From Rikenellaceae bacterium (GTDB taxonomy: Bacteria; Bacteroidota; Bacteroidia; Bacteroidales; Rikenellaceae): a stretch of DNA of 64,000 bases. The stretch lies in contig SUZC01000010.1 in assembly GCA_015060165.1 (NCBI GenBank), forward strand, positions 1-64,000, written 5' to 3'. Both the position numbers and the translations under genes were made by a program. Every line of letters starts with the position of its first letter. Within the stretch, counting starts at the first letter, position 1. The notes below the pieces were generated by a model. It was not told the origin of the DNA, searched no databases, and saw only the letters and a program-made list of their open reading frames with translations. Positions 1 to 7,922 of this stretch are shown in pieces.

Positions 1-68
1 ACAGAGAAGTTAAGCTCACTAACGCCGATGGTACTGCCTATTTAGGTGGGAGAGTAGGTAGCCGCCTC
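1..68 (+). rRNA. rrf: 5S ribosomal RNA, 3' end only
   Basis: The window opens inside a 5S rRNA gene. The visible segment has the conserved GAAGTTAAGC loop, the CGCCGATGGTACTGC stretch and the GGTGGGAGAGTAGGT 3' arm, followed directly by a terminator hairpin. The 5' part and the rest of the rRNA operon lie upstream of the window. The exact 3' end (about 65-70) is inferred from the family. Confidence 0.93.
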
Positions 69-72
69 TTCA

Positions 73-104
73 AGCCGAGTTGGATTATTCCGACTCGGCT
101 TTTT
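73..104 (+). terminator. terminator of the rRNA operon
   Basis: An 11-bp stem (73-83 with 90-100, one G-T pair) is followed by a T tract, immediately after the 5S sequence. It ends transcription of the upstream rRNA operon. Confidence 0.9.
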
Positions 105-172
105 CTTTGTACCTATTGAAGTGTTGTGAGTGAGTAGTTTCACATGCAGATTATAGCCTTTGTAGACCTTAC

Positions 173-213
173 AGCCGAGTCGGATAATCTAACTCGTAGC
201 TTGAAGAGGCGGC
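173..213 (-). repeat. inverted imperfect copy of the 5S tail and terminator
   Basis: The reverse complement of 173-213 matches 61-100 almost base for base: both start GCCGCCTCTTCAAG and end CCGACTCGGCT, with a few changes in the middle. The two arms are about 72 nt apart, so a transcript reading through the terminator could form a roughly 40-bp hairpin. It may be the remnant of a convergent 5S end or a secondary hairpin. Confidence 0.8.
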
Positions 214-225
214 CGTGCCGCAATT

Positions 226-278
226 ATATTTATAATCCCTCCAACCTCCCTTTGATAAGGGAGGCTATAAACGTGAGG
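226..278 (+). repeat. stable-RNA-associated palindrome, copy R1
   Basis: The hairpin CCTCCCTT-TGAT-AAGGGAGG (245-264) is enclosed by a weaker outer stem (CCCTC about 238 with GAGGG about 275). Copies at about 12.78 kb and 52.03 kb also lie just after a stable-RNA terminator. Confidence 0.75.
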
Positions 279-286
279 GTTGAATT

Positions 287-1045
287 TTATAATCGGATGC
301 GATTTATTCTTTTGATGATATAATGAGGCTGGACCCGTCTTATGCTATCTTGATGAAGTCTCCGTAATTCATTGAATTTATTTAATAATCCATCTGGCCA
401 AAGAGGGTTTGATATACTGTTAACTAGATAAGTTTTATCGAAGGGCCCAATTAAGTATGGTAGTTTGGGAATTTTGCAAATTAGGAAATCTTCCTGTGAT
501 ATATTTTCTTTGTCGTTAATATCATATATTACTAAAACATCTCTATTGTACCATTTTTTTGGAAGGTATTCATCTCCATTTCTTATCTGCCATATATTAT
601 TTTGATCAAATATTGGTATTACTTCACCCTGAATATGTGCTTTTTCAATACGTTTAATATCTAGCTTTTTATAGCAATCAACCACCCATACGAGTTCTTT
701 ATGGTGCCTTTCTCTCGATAATTGTTCTATAGAATCTATTGACGAATGTTGAAATTCTATGACAATTCCGTCAGGTGTTTTAATATCTGCTATATGTTTT
801 TCTCCTGTATTCTTGTCTGTTGTTATGACTTCTTGCCATTCTTTTGGAAAGCAATTTTTCCATTCTCTGTGCCACTCTGTTTCGTGTTCTTTCCAGGAAT
901 CGCAGTTGTGTTTATTTTTATGAGCCCAATGGTTTATTTTTGTAGATCCGCATTTTGCAATGACAGATTCTCCGCATACGGGGCATATGCCTTTAAGCCC
1001 TTTGCTGGCTTCAACTCTTTCATTGTTAACTATTGCGAATTTCAT
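287..1045 (-). CDS. CoiA-like competence/nuclease family protein
   Basis: The 252-aa protein resembles the CoiA-like family, which joins an N-terminal zinc-binding part to a restriction-endonuclease-like (PD-(D/E)xK) core. Visible are CPVC at residues 21-24, HWAH at 39-42, a His/Trp/Glu-rich segment at 54-63, HIAD at 84-87 and IEFQHSSI at 96-103; the last two would supply the Asp and Glu-x-Gln of the nuclease core. CoiA acts in DNA uptake in Firmicutes, but the role of these Bacteroidota homologues is unknown. No other competence gene is nearby. The gene is clearly more AT-rich than the housekeeping genes to its right, suggesting recent acquisition. Confidence 0.72.
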   Translation of the reverse strand: MKFAIVNNERVEASKGLKGICPVCGESVIAKCGSTKINHWAHKNKHNCDSWKEHETEWHREWKNCFPKEWQEVITTDKNTGEKHIADIKTPDGIVIEFQHSSIDSIEQLSRERHHKELVWVVDCYKKLDIKRIEKAHIQGEVIPIFDQNNIWQIRNGDEYLPKKWYNRDVLVIYDINDKENISQEDFLICKIPKLPYLIGPFDKTYLVNSISNPLWPDGLLNKFNELRRLHQDSIRRVQPHYIIKRINRIRL

Positions 1046-1101
1046 AGTCTATATATAGTTTCAGTAAAGGTATTAAAATATGTTGTAAATTCAAGTTTTA
1101 A

Positions 1102-1782
1102 TTATAAATCTTCTCCGTTGGCTTCGTTATGTTTATTGTCGTAAAAAATTGTAATATGGTATTCCCCTAGAATTTCACTAATTGTAAACCAAACACAATT
1201 TTTTTGAACCCTTTCGTATATTTTAAGAGATGCTTCAAGTATAACCTCTTTTTGTTCATCATCTCCTAACTGCATAATAGTTTCTGCTGAATATTTATTT
1301 TCAATAAATTCCTGCATCTCCTTTTGTATTTGACTTTTGTCGTATTGGTAAAATATTGCATCGTATCGTTTGTTTTTCACCCTTATTTCATATGCTATAT
1401 TCTCATCTTTTGATATAAAATATTCTTCTGGTTCTGTAAGTAAAGGTATATATTTAGGATTATCTAGAAATTGATTACAAAGATTATTATATGCTATTCT
1501 TAAGTCAGCCTCATTTTCTGTTGCTTTATAGTGTACTGCAATACGATATACATTGTCCTTATGTGTTACAACACTAATATAAACGTCTTCTCCATTAAAT
1601 TCACCTTCAAGTAAATTGTTATCAGTAATTGATGGTTTAAAACCTTTTTTCTTGATTTTAGCAATCATATCAGATTTACTGCCATCAACTGGGATGCCGA
1701 GGAATTTTGTTATATTAGACTCTTGTGCAAATGAATTTATTGATATTATCATCATGATTATGGATAAAAATAACTTTTTCAT
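1102..1782 (-). CDS. secreted protein of unknown function
   Basis: I do not recognise this 226-aa protein. Residues 1-19 form a signal peptide ending ...NSFAQ, so it is probably exported to the periplasm. The mature part is mixed charged alpha/beta and begins with a segment of the type ITKFLGIPVDG often seen in small Bacteroidota exported proteins. There is no lipobox and no further membrane segment. It sits 56 nt upstream (in transcription order) of the CoiA-like gene and shares its AT-rich composition, so the two may be one acquired unit. Confidence 0.6.
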   Translation of the reverse strand: MKKLFLSIIMMIISINSFAQESNITKFLGIPVDGSKSDMIAKIKKKGFKPSITDNNLLEGEFNGEDVYISVVTHKDNVYRIAVHYKATENEADLRIAYNNLCNQFLDNPKYIPLLTEPEEYFISKDENIAYEIRVKNKRYDAIFYQYDKSQIQKEMQEFIENKYSAETIMQLGDDEQKEVILEASLKIYERVQKNCVWFTISEILGEYHITIFYDNKHNEANGEDL

Positions 1783-1838
1783 AATTGTAAATGTTTATGT
1801 TATTAATTTAATTATATAATTGGTGGTTTTGCATAAAC

Positions 1839-2009
1839 AAAAAGCGTAGACTAATACCTGATTTATGCCTTCAGAGGTATCGCCAAACACCATGCAGTCA
1901 TAAACGAGTAAAAGCCCACGCCATTAGCGTGAGCATCAACTTTTACTCCTGACTGCTTCAATAAATTTGGCGATTTTCTGAAAGCAGGAAATAAAGCTAA
2001 CGCCTTTTA
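1839..2009. ncRNA. 171-nt nested palindrome, candidate structured RNA or long leader
   Basis: One axis carries a series of stems, from inside out: CACGC/GCGTG (1917-1931), GAGTAAAAG/CTTTTACTC (1906-1914 with 1940-1948), GCAGTCA/TGACTGC (1894-1900 with 1950-1956), TCGCCAAA/TTTGGCGA (1880-1887 with 1966-1973), CTTCAGA/TCTGAAAG (1869-1875 with 1977-1984) and an outer AAAAAGCGTAG/CTAACGC pair. A promoter on the minus strand lies at 2063-2094, and on that strand the hairpin ends in a short T run. Size and rod shape recall 6S RNA, but this is not established. It could instead be the leader of the secreted-protein gene or a MITE. Confidence 0.5.
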
Positions 2010-2062
2010 TTTATATGTCTTTAGTTGTTATTTAATCATAGGCTTATTAATTTCGATTATTA

Positions 2063-2094
2063 CAAATATAATCAAACTATCATAAATAATCAAG
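2063..2094 (-). promoter_or_regulatory. Bacteroidota-type promoter facing the palindrome
   Basis: Read on the minus strand: CTTG, 20 nt, TATATTTG. It would start transcription near 2057, running through the palindrome at 1839-2009 towards the gene at 1102-1782. Confidence 0.5.
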
Positions 2095-2171
2095 TTCATT
2101 ATAAAATTACTATTGTACAGTGGGCTTAGAAAATCAGAAATTATCGCTATCTTTGAGAAAATCAAAAAACT

Positions 2172-2747
2172 ATGACAACAGAGCAACATCCGTTAAGGCC
2201 GTTTTTGCCAGAGGGGGCGAAGGTGCTGATGCTGGGGAGTTTTCCGCCCAAGCGTGAGCGTTGGTCGATGGAGTTTTTCTATCCCAATTGGCTGAACGAT
2301 ATGTGGCGCATCGTGGGGCATATCTTTTTTGCCGACAAGCATCACTTTGAGATTGCGGCTGAGAAAAGGTTTGACAAGCAGCGCATTGTGCGTTTCTGCG
2401 AGGAGCAGGGCATTGCGCTCTATGATGCGGCTTGTGAGGTGCGACGGTTGAAGGACAATGCGTCGGATAAGTTTCTCGAAGTAGTCCGCTCAACCGATAT
2501 TACGGCCATTCTGCGATCGTTGCCGTCGTGTCGGGCGATAGTGACAACGGGTCAGAAGGCGACCGATGTGGTTGTCGAGCAGTTCGGTTGCAAAGAGCCT
2601 GTGGTTGGGCAAAGTGAGCGAATCGTGGTTGCGGGTCGCGAGATAGAGTTTTGGCGTATGCCATCTTCGTCGCGAGCCTATCCGTTGAAATTGGAGCGTA
2701 AGGCCGATGCTTATCGCGCGATGTTTGAATCGTTATTTAGTATCTAA
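2172..2747 (+). CDS. uracil-DNA glycosylase-superfamily protein
   Basis: This 191-aa protein looks like a member of the UDG superfamily (DNA base-excision repair or deoxyinosine-type glycosylases). Motif A is represented by LGSFPPKRERW at 21-31 followed by EFFYP. The second substrate-contacting loop is represented by MPSSSRAYP at 163-171, the position where the family has (H/N/M)PSS. A -7 box TATCTTTG lies at 2148-2155, giving a short leader. It stands alone between an AT-rich patch and a permease gene. Exact substrate cannot be told from sequence. Confidence 0.75.
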   Translation: MTTEQHPLRPFLPEGAKVLMLGSFPPKRERWSMEFFYPNWLNDMWRIVGHIFFADKHHFEIAAEKRFDKQRIVRFCEEQGIALYDAACEVRRLKDNASDKFLEVVRSTDITAILRSLPSCRAIVTTGQKATDVVVEQFGCKEPVVGQSERIVVAGREIEFWRMPSSSRAYPLKLERKADAYRAMFESLFSI

Positions 2748-2800
2748 ACGACTCATATTCAAATTCTTTTCGTACATTTGCCAAAGAAAATTCAGAGAGT

Positions 2801-3988
2801 ATGTCGATTATTATATACGTAGTGTTGGCCATCGTGCTATGTGTGCTACCGGCTGGGGTTGTTTGGCTATGCAATCGCTCGTCTATGCTTGCGAAGTTGG
2901 GGCCTATTATGGTGCTTTATGCTATCGGTATGGTGATAGGGAATTTGCCTGTCGTTGGCCCTTACCTCAAACCGCTGCAAGATGTGTTGCCCAATGTGAT
3001 GATTCCGCTGGCTATTCCGATGATGCTTTACGGCTCGCATTTCTCGCGTCGTGAGGCGGGCCTGCAATTGCGACTTGTTGTGAGTGGCTTTTTTGCGGTG
3101 TGTGTGGCTGTGGTGGTCGGCTATCTTTTGTTTGGCCGTAACGTGAACGAAGGGGCCGAGGTGGGTGGAATAATTACGGGAATGTATACCGGTGGAACGC
3201 TCAATGCAGCGGCTTTGCAGGCGATTTTCCGCATCAAGAGTGAGACTTTTATCCTGATAAACTCATACGATATAATCATCTCGTTCCTCTACTTTTTATT
3301 CTTGTTCAGCGTGGGTATCAAGATGTTCCGCCGATTTTATAGGTGGTCGCACGGAGGTGCTATTGAAAAAGTTTCGGCCGATGAAATCTCAACAGAAGCT
3401 GTAATCGCAACCGAAGAGCTGCAGAGTGCAAGTAGTCAATATCACAAACTTTTGACTCGCAATGGCTTAAAACAACTGGCTCGGATTGTGGGCGTTACGC
3501 TTGTTATCGTGGCGTTGTCGGCTGCAACTACGCTGGTGTTCCCTGCAGAGTGGTTTATGGTGGTCTTTATTCTGATGCTTACTACGCTTGGTGTTGCGAG
3601 TTCGTTTATCAGGAGAGTTCGCGAGATGGAGCTTAGCTACGATGTGGGAATGTATCTGATTTATATTTTCAGCCTCACGATTGCTTCGATGGCCGATTTC
3701 TCATCACTTGATTTGAGAGGAGGGATCAATCATTTGGCTTTTATGTCGGTAGCGGTTTTCCTGTCGCTATTTATCCACGCTGTAGTGTGCCGCTTGGCAA
3801 AGGTCGATGCCGATTCGATGATGATATCTTCTGTGGCATTTATCAACTCGCCCCCATTTGTGCCGATGGCAGCCGTTGCAATGCGTAACAAACGTGTGAT
3901 TGTGACGGGTTTGGGTGCTGGTATCGTGGGATATGCATTGGGTAACCATTTGGGCGTGCTGATGGCAGAGTTGCTATCGAGATTGTAG
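2801..3988 (+). CDS. DUF819-family integral membrane protein
   Basis: A 395-aa polytopic membrane protein with about ten hydrophobic segments. The glycine-rich GGTLNAAAL at 131-139 matches the GGSxNxxA motif of the DUF819 (YjcL-like) family, a putative transporter group whose substrate is unknown. A second, partly matching segment (INSPPFVPMAA) lies near the C-terminus, consistent with the internal duplication of such carriers. A charged loop at about 185-225 separates the halves. A -7 box TACATTTG lies at 2773-2780, 20 nt before the ATG. It is convergent with the response-regulator gene. Confidence 0.8.
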   Translation: MSIIIYVVLAIVLCVLPAGVVWLCNRSSMLAKLGPIMVLYAIGMVIGNLPVVGPYLKPLQDVLPNVMIPLAIPMMLYGSHFSRREAGLQLRLVVSGFFAVCVAVVVGYLLFGRNVNEGAEVGGIITGMYTGGTLNAAALQAIFRIKSETFILINSYDIIISFLYFLFLFSVGIKMFRRFYRWSHGGAIEKVSADEISTEAVIATEELQSASSQYHKLLTRNGLKQLARIVGVTLVIVALSAATTLVFPAEWFMVVFILMLTTLGVASSFIRRVREMELSYDVGMYLIYIFSLTIASMADFSSLDLRGGINHLAFMSVAVFLSLFIHAVVCRLAKVDADSMMISSVAFINSPPFVPMAAVAMRNKRVIVTGLGAGIVGYALGNHLGVLMAELLSRL

Positions 3989-4019
3989 GTGTGTATGAAG
4001 ATACGGCACGGTCGCAGGT

Positions 4020-4682
4020 TTATATCTCTACTATTCCGTGTTTGATGGCATAAACCACAAGGCTGGCGGTATTCTTGCAGCCGCTTTTCTCTAAAATGTT
4101 GGCGCGATGCTTATCCACAGTACGTTTTGAAATGTAGAGCGCATCGGCAATCTCTTGCGTCGATAGCCCTCGGCATATAGCAACCAAAATCTCCTCCTCG
4201 CGTTCCGATAGACGGTCGGCTTCGGCTATTTCGCTATGAACACTCTCGCCAATGTATGCAGGAGCTCGGCGCAATGATTCTGAGAATGATTTTAGTAACG
4301 ATTCGGAGAAGTATGTGCCTCCTTCGTATACAGTCTCAACGGCCTCCACAACCTCGTTAAAAGGTGAATCCTTCAACAAAAAACCTTTGGCTCCGCTCTC
4401 AACCATATCTGAATAGTAGGCGTTGTCGCCAAACATCGAGAGTGTAATAACCTTCAATTCGGGCATTTTCGCAAGGGCTTGGCGGGTGGTCTCGGCACCG
4501 TTCATCTCGGGCATCGAGTAATCCATAAAGACCACATCGGGACTTTTATCGGTCAGTATATCAAGGAATTCCTGCCCACTGCCTACATCAGCTATAACCT
4601 CGAAGTTGGCGTGTGCAGCGAGTAGCATCCTTAATCCATTACGAAAGAGCGAGTGGTCGTCCACCAATGCTATGCGTATCAT
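4020..4682 (-). CDS. NarL/LuxR-family response regulator
   Basis: A 220-aa two-domain regulator. The N-terminal receiver domain has the acidic pair D8/D9, phospho-acceptor D54 (VFMDYSMPEM) and the LLKD lysine near 104. The C-terminal LuxR-type helix-turn-helix begins at LSEREEEIL and includes STQEIADALYISKRTV and DKHRANILEK, at about 158-200. Its start overlaps the stop of the histidine kinase gene by 4 nt, so the two are translationally coupled and form a pair. The target genes are not evident from the neighbourhood. Confidence 0.93.
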   Translation of the reverse strand: MIRIALVDDHSLFRNGLRMLLAAHANFEVIADVGSGQEFLDILTDKSPDVVFMDYSMPEMNGAETTRQALAKMPELKVITLSMFGDNAYYSDMVESGAKGFLLKDSPFNEVVEAVETVYEGGTYFSESLLKSFSESLRRAPAYIGESVHSEIAEADRLSEREEEILVAICRGLSTQEIADALYISKRTVDKHRANILEKSGCKNTASLVVYAIKHGIVEI

Positions 4683-5686
4683 CGTTCCTTATTTTTTTTA
4701 TGCGTAGGACGGGCTTGGTCGATTGCAGCGGGACGATCCACCATACGAGTTTCGCCTCGCACATTAACTTTAATAGTGGCTCTCATTCCCTTGCCCTTGG
4801 TTGAACGAATATCGAATGTGCCGTTGAGAGAATTAATTCGCGAATTGATATTCGAGAGTCCCATACCGCAGTCCATTACGGCCTGAGGGTTGAAGCCTCG
4901 GCCATTGTCGGAGTATTGCAATTCAAGTATATCGCCCGACGAGGTCAGCGAAAGACGTATCTCGCTACATCCTGAATGTTTGAGTGAATTGGTCACGAGC
5001 TCGCATACTACTCGGTACATAATAACTTCAATATCTGTATTATATCTCTCGCTGCGAAGATTCGTGACAAACGAAATTTTCACATTATGTAGTGTCGACG
5101 AACGGTCGATGAAATTTTTTATTCCTCGCGAAAGGCCGAAATCACTCAGCACGTGTGGGGATAGATTGTTCGATATCTCGCGTAGCGAACGCAAGGCCTC
5201 CTCGACAACGTAGAGCGTGTTATCGAAAATATCGCGACGCGACTCGTCGATTTCATCACGCGAGATGGCTGAGAGTGAGATTTTTGCCGACGATAGCAGT
5301 GGCCCCAATCCGTCGTGCAACTCCTTTGAGAACTCCGAGCGAGTCTGCTCCTCAGCTCGCAAAACAGCTGTAAGTACTCGTTTATCAGTTAGTTGGCGAT
5401 TGCGATTCAGACGATCTATGTACTCAAAGAGCTTGTCGAGTAGCACGATACCTACCGATACGCAAATCGACACAACAATATCGAGCCATACCATAGCCTC
5501 TACCGGTAAATGGTGGCCATATGTCATCACAAGTTGCAGCACGCGCTCTCCTGCCAACACCATAAAACCGATGATGAAGAGTATCCATATGGCGTTGTAT
5601 TTGGTTAGTCGAACCAAACGTATGGCATAATACATCGCTATAAACTGAATGATGATAGCCAAATAGAGCAATATACGAATCATCAT
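4679..5686 (-). CDS. NarX/DesK-type sensor histidine kinase
   Basis: A 335-aa membrane kinase. Three or four N-terminal membrane helices (about 4-24, 33-53, 68-88) form the sensor. A short coiled linker follows, then a HisKA_3 domain with phospho-accepting His124 in ELHDGLGPLLSSAKISL. The C-terminal HATPase domain shows an N-box (ELVTNSLKHSG) and a G-box (DNGRGFNP). There is no large periplasmic domain, so it probably senses a membrane or intracellular signal. It overlaps the regulator gene by 4 nt and follows surE after 66 nt on the same strand, so surE may be cotranscribed. Confidence 0.92.
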   Translation of the reverse strand: MMIRILLYLAIIIQFIAMYYAIRLVRLTKYNAIWILFIIGFMVLAGERVLQLVMTYGHHLPVEAMVWLDIVVSICVSVGIVLLDKLFEYIDRLNRNRQLTDKRVLTAVLRAEEQTRSEFSKELHDGLGPLLSSAKISLSAISRDEIDESRRDIFDNTLYVVEEALRSLREISNNLSPHVLSDFGLSRGIKNFIDRSSTLHNVKISFVTNLRSERYNTDIEVIMYRVVCELVTNSLKHSGCSEIRLSLTSSGDILELQYSDNGRGFNPQAVMDCGMGLSNINSRINSLNGTFDIRSTKGKGMRATIKVNVRGETRMVDRPAAIDQARPTHKKNKER

Positions 5687-5752
5687 AAGGCAAAAGTTTT
5701 AAGTTGTTAAACTATGCATAAATATGCAGCCGATTATTCTTTTCGGCCTGAA

Positions 5753-6541
5753 TTATTGCTTCAATACATCTTGTAGGTACGCCATTCGATTGTAGTCGGT
5801 CAGGTCGATCTGCACCGGCACAATACTTACATATCCGTTTTTCAAAGCCCACTCGTCGGTATCTTCGGCATCGGGTTCGTAGTTCGAAAATCCGCCCGAC
5901 AGCCAGAAATATGTGCGGCCACGAGGATCCTCGTGACGGAAGAAATCGTCCTGCCATATTCCTCGGCACTGACGGCATAGACGCATTCCGCGAATCTCCT
6001 CGGTAGCGATATCGGGTACGTTGACATTCAGACATATACCACGATTTTGTTCCTCGCTCTCGTGTTCCAGAAGCGAGGCGATTATACGGCGAGCATACTC
6101 TTTTGCAGCCTCAAAATCAGCATCGGCATCGTGGCTTGTGAGCGACAATCCAACCGATGGCACTCCGTAGAAACTGCCCTCGATTGCGGCTCCCATTGTC
6201 CCCGAATAGAGTACGTTGGTAGCAGCATTTGAGCCGTGATTGATACCCGAGATAACCAAATCGACCTTCTGTTCGCCGATGAGGTGGTCGAATGTAACTT
6301 TCACGCAATCGACGGGAGTGCCAGAGAAGGAGTATACATCCAATCTCTCCTCTGAGCGTTGCTTGTCCAGAAAGAGCGGGTCATACATCGTGATGGCCTG
6401 GCTCTTGCCACTCTGAGCTGTGGCGGGAGCTACGGCCAACACTCGACCAAATTCGCGGGCAACTTCCAAGGCTGCCTCGAATCCTTTGGCCTGATAGCCA
6501 TCGTCGTTGGTTACAAATATCAATCTATCTTTATTTTTCAT
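5753..6541 (-). CDS. surE: 5'/3'-nucleotidase SurE
   Basis: A 262-aa cytoplasmic metal-dependent nucleoside-monophosphate phosphatase. The metal-binding N-terminus FVTNDDGYQAKG (9-20, D13/D14) and the SGINHGSNAA motif near 97-106 are those of SurE; length is normal for the family. It acts on 5'- and 3'-nucleotides and is linked to stationary-phase survival in E. coli. A minus-strand -7 box TATCTTTG (6609-6616 on the plus strand) lies upstream, and a perfect 14-nt palindrome at 6573-6586 falls in the predicted leader. Confidence 0.95.
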   Translation of the reverse strand: MKNKDRLIFVTNDDGYQAKGFEAALEVAREFGRVLAVAPATAQSGKSQAITMYDPLFLDKQRSEERLDVYSFSGTPVDCVKVTFDHLIGEQKVDLVISGINHGSNAATNVLYSGTMGAAIEGSFYGVPSVGLSLTSHDADADFEAAKEYARRIIASLLEHESEEQNRGICLNVNVPDIATEEIRGMRLCRQCRGIWQDDFFRHEDPRGRTYFWLSGGFSNYEPDAEDTDEWALKNGYVSIVPVQIDLTDYNRMAYLQDVLKQ

Positions 6542-6572
6542 AATCTCAATTCCAATATTTCAGGCTCTATGT

Positions 6573-6586
6573 GGCGTTGCAACGCC
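6573..6586. promoter_or_regulatory. perfect palindrome in the surE leader
   Basis: GGCGTTGCAACGCC is self-complementary over 14 nt. It falls roughly 16-30 nt downstream of the start predicted from the minus-strand -7 box at 6609-6616. It could be an operator or a small RNA hairpin. No second copy was found in the window. Confidence 0.35.
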
Positions 6587-6784
6587 CAAATTCAATATTA
6601 GCTTTCGACAAAGATAAAAAAATATTCCGAGTTTAGCCCTTCGTCGGGTTGCAGAAGTGAAAAATATCCACTAATTTTGGGTAGCGTAACGCCCTTCACT
6701 TGTCGATGTGATGAGCGGTGAGCCGCCTTTATGCGGAACGTATGCGATAGTTAATAGAGTAAAAACCTAAAACCTAATAAAATT

Positions 6785-7363
6785 ATGCAGCAGAAACCTT
6801 ACACTAAAAAGTACACCAACGCCGATTATTATACCGACGGAGTATTTAATCAAGATGTAGCCAAAAAGGCTTTTCTCGATATGTTCGAGCATTACGGAAT
6901 TCCGTTCACTCCATTCTTGGAGGAGAATTTCTGGGTGAACGATTTTGGATTGGGTGATTTTGAGCATACCGGTATGGGCGGTGTGTTCTGGATTAACAAC
7001 CCCGACCATCTCTATTTCGGTCACGAGATTTATCTCCTGCCGGGTCAGATGATTGCCGAGCACTATCACGTTCCTTCGGAGTATGCTGCTAAGCACGAGA
7101 GCTGGCAGGTGCGCAACGGCTGGGTCTATAACTTCGGAATTGGCGAGCCTACGCCCAATGCTCCCGCACTCCCTGAGAGTCAGAAAGATTATATCACGGC
7201 TCAGAATTTCCACATTATGAAGGTCGGTGATATCAGTTCTTTGCAGGTATTGGAGAGCCGCCATTTCCTGATGGCAGGCGATGAGGGTGCTGTGGTTACC
7301 GAGTACGGCACATTCCACGACAATGCAGGTTTGCGTTTCACCAACCCCAAAGCAAGTTTGTAA
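6785..7363 (+). CDS. cupin protein related to D-lyxose-isomerase-type sugar isomerases
   Basis: A 192-aa single cupin. The first cupin motif reads GQMIAEHYH (87-95) with H93, H95 and E105 as probable metal ligands; H160 in ESRHFLMAGDEG is the likely fourth. The spacing and following TEYGTFHDN segment parallel the D-lyxose isomerase at 55.4-56.0 kb (H100, H102, E107, H168 and EVSTVNDDEN). I infer a sugar isomerase or epimerase role, but other cupin activities are possible. A VOC-fold gene follows after 20 nt and is presumably cotranscribed. Confidence 0.65.
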   Translation: MQQKPYTKKYTNADYYTDGVFNQDVAKKAFLDMFEHYGIPFTPFLEENFWVNDFGLGDFEHTGMGGVFWINNPDHLYFGHEIYLLPGQMIAEHYHVPSEYAAKHESWQVRNGWVYNFGIGEPTPNAPALPESQKDYITAQNFHIMKVGDISSLQVLESRHFLMAGDEGAVVTEYGTFHDNAGLRFTNPKASL

Positions 7364-7383
7364 AACCTTAAAAATTAGACGAT

Positions 7384-7695
7384 ATGCGAACATTTAATCA
7401 CGTAGGTATGGTCCTCCAGGAGAAGATGGAGGGTATGATATATGTTGAACCGTTGAAGGTTCATATCACCGATTGCTCGCAGAGCCCCAATAAGATTGAG
7501 TTTTTGTATTTTGAGCCCGATACTCCGCTACCACAGCTTATGCAGCAGCAGGCTCATATTGCTTATGCAGTCCCCAATATTGAGGAGGCTATCAAGGATA
7601 CAAAACTGCTCTTTGGCCCATTTGATATGGGACATATGCTTTTGGCCTTTGTAGAGGAGGAGGGCGTAGCTATTGAGTTTAACGAGTTCAAGTAA
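7384..7695 (+). CDS. small VOC-superfamily (glyoxalase-like) protein
   Basis: A 103-aa protein with vicinal-oxygen-chelate features: FNHVGMVL at the start and AHIAYAV in the middle as the paired beta-strands, and a terminal acidic VAIEFNEF strand. H6 and the late Glu could bind metal as in glyoxalase/epimerase proteins, but the chain is shorter than methylmalonyl-CoA epimerase or glyoxalase I (about 130 aa). It directly follows the cupin gene. A structured repeat (copy A) begins at its stop codon. Confidence 0.65.
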   Translation: MRTFNHVGMVLQEKMEGMIYVEPLKVHITDCSQSPNKIEFLYFEPDTPLPQLMQQQAHIAYAVPNIEEAIKDTKLLFGPFDMGHMLLAFVEEEGVAIEFNEFK

Positions 7696-7818
7696 AAAAC
7701 CGTCTAATTTGGCTCTTTTGGTGTCTGCCTTGTTCTCGAATTCCTCATTTACGCAGAGTAAACTGCGGATTCTTGAACTGCGAGCAGCCTCAAAATAGCT
7801 CAAATTATACGATTTTTT
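7695..7818 (+). repeat. covarying ~120-nt palindromic repeat, copy A
   Basis: Arms CGTCTAATTTGGCTC (about 7701) and GAGC-type AGCTCAAATTATACG (about 7797) pair; the inner stem TTTAC/GTAAA brackets the loop GCAGA. It begins in the stop codon of the VOC gene and ends with a T run. The family has copies at 22.4, 35.8, 36.8, 43.3, 43.5 and 46.3 kb. Confidence 0.9.
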
Positions 7819-7868
7819 GAGTCGAAGTTTTGGCTCTTCGATGTCTTCTGAAAGAATTTCAATATTAA

Positions 7869-7912
7869 CTAAACACCCTGTCTAACTATCAGTTAGGCAG
7901 GGTGTTTAGTTT
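7869..7912. terminator. bidirectional terminator between VOC gene and rnhB
   Basis: CTAAACACCCTG pairs with the reverse complement at 7898-7909, extended by CTAAC/GTTAG around a TATCA loop. A T tract follows on the plus strand and an A/T tract flanks it on the other side. It separates convergent genes. Confidence 0.85.
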
Positions 7913-7922
7913 TCTTTCTAAC

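Noticed and set aside
287..1045. CoiA-like gene as evidence of a competence locus
   Set aside because: No comEC, dprA, comF or pilus genes lie nearby in the window; the family is also found outside competence settings.
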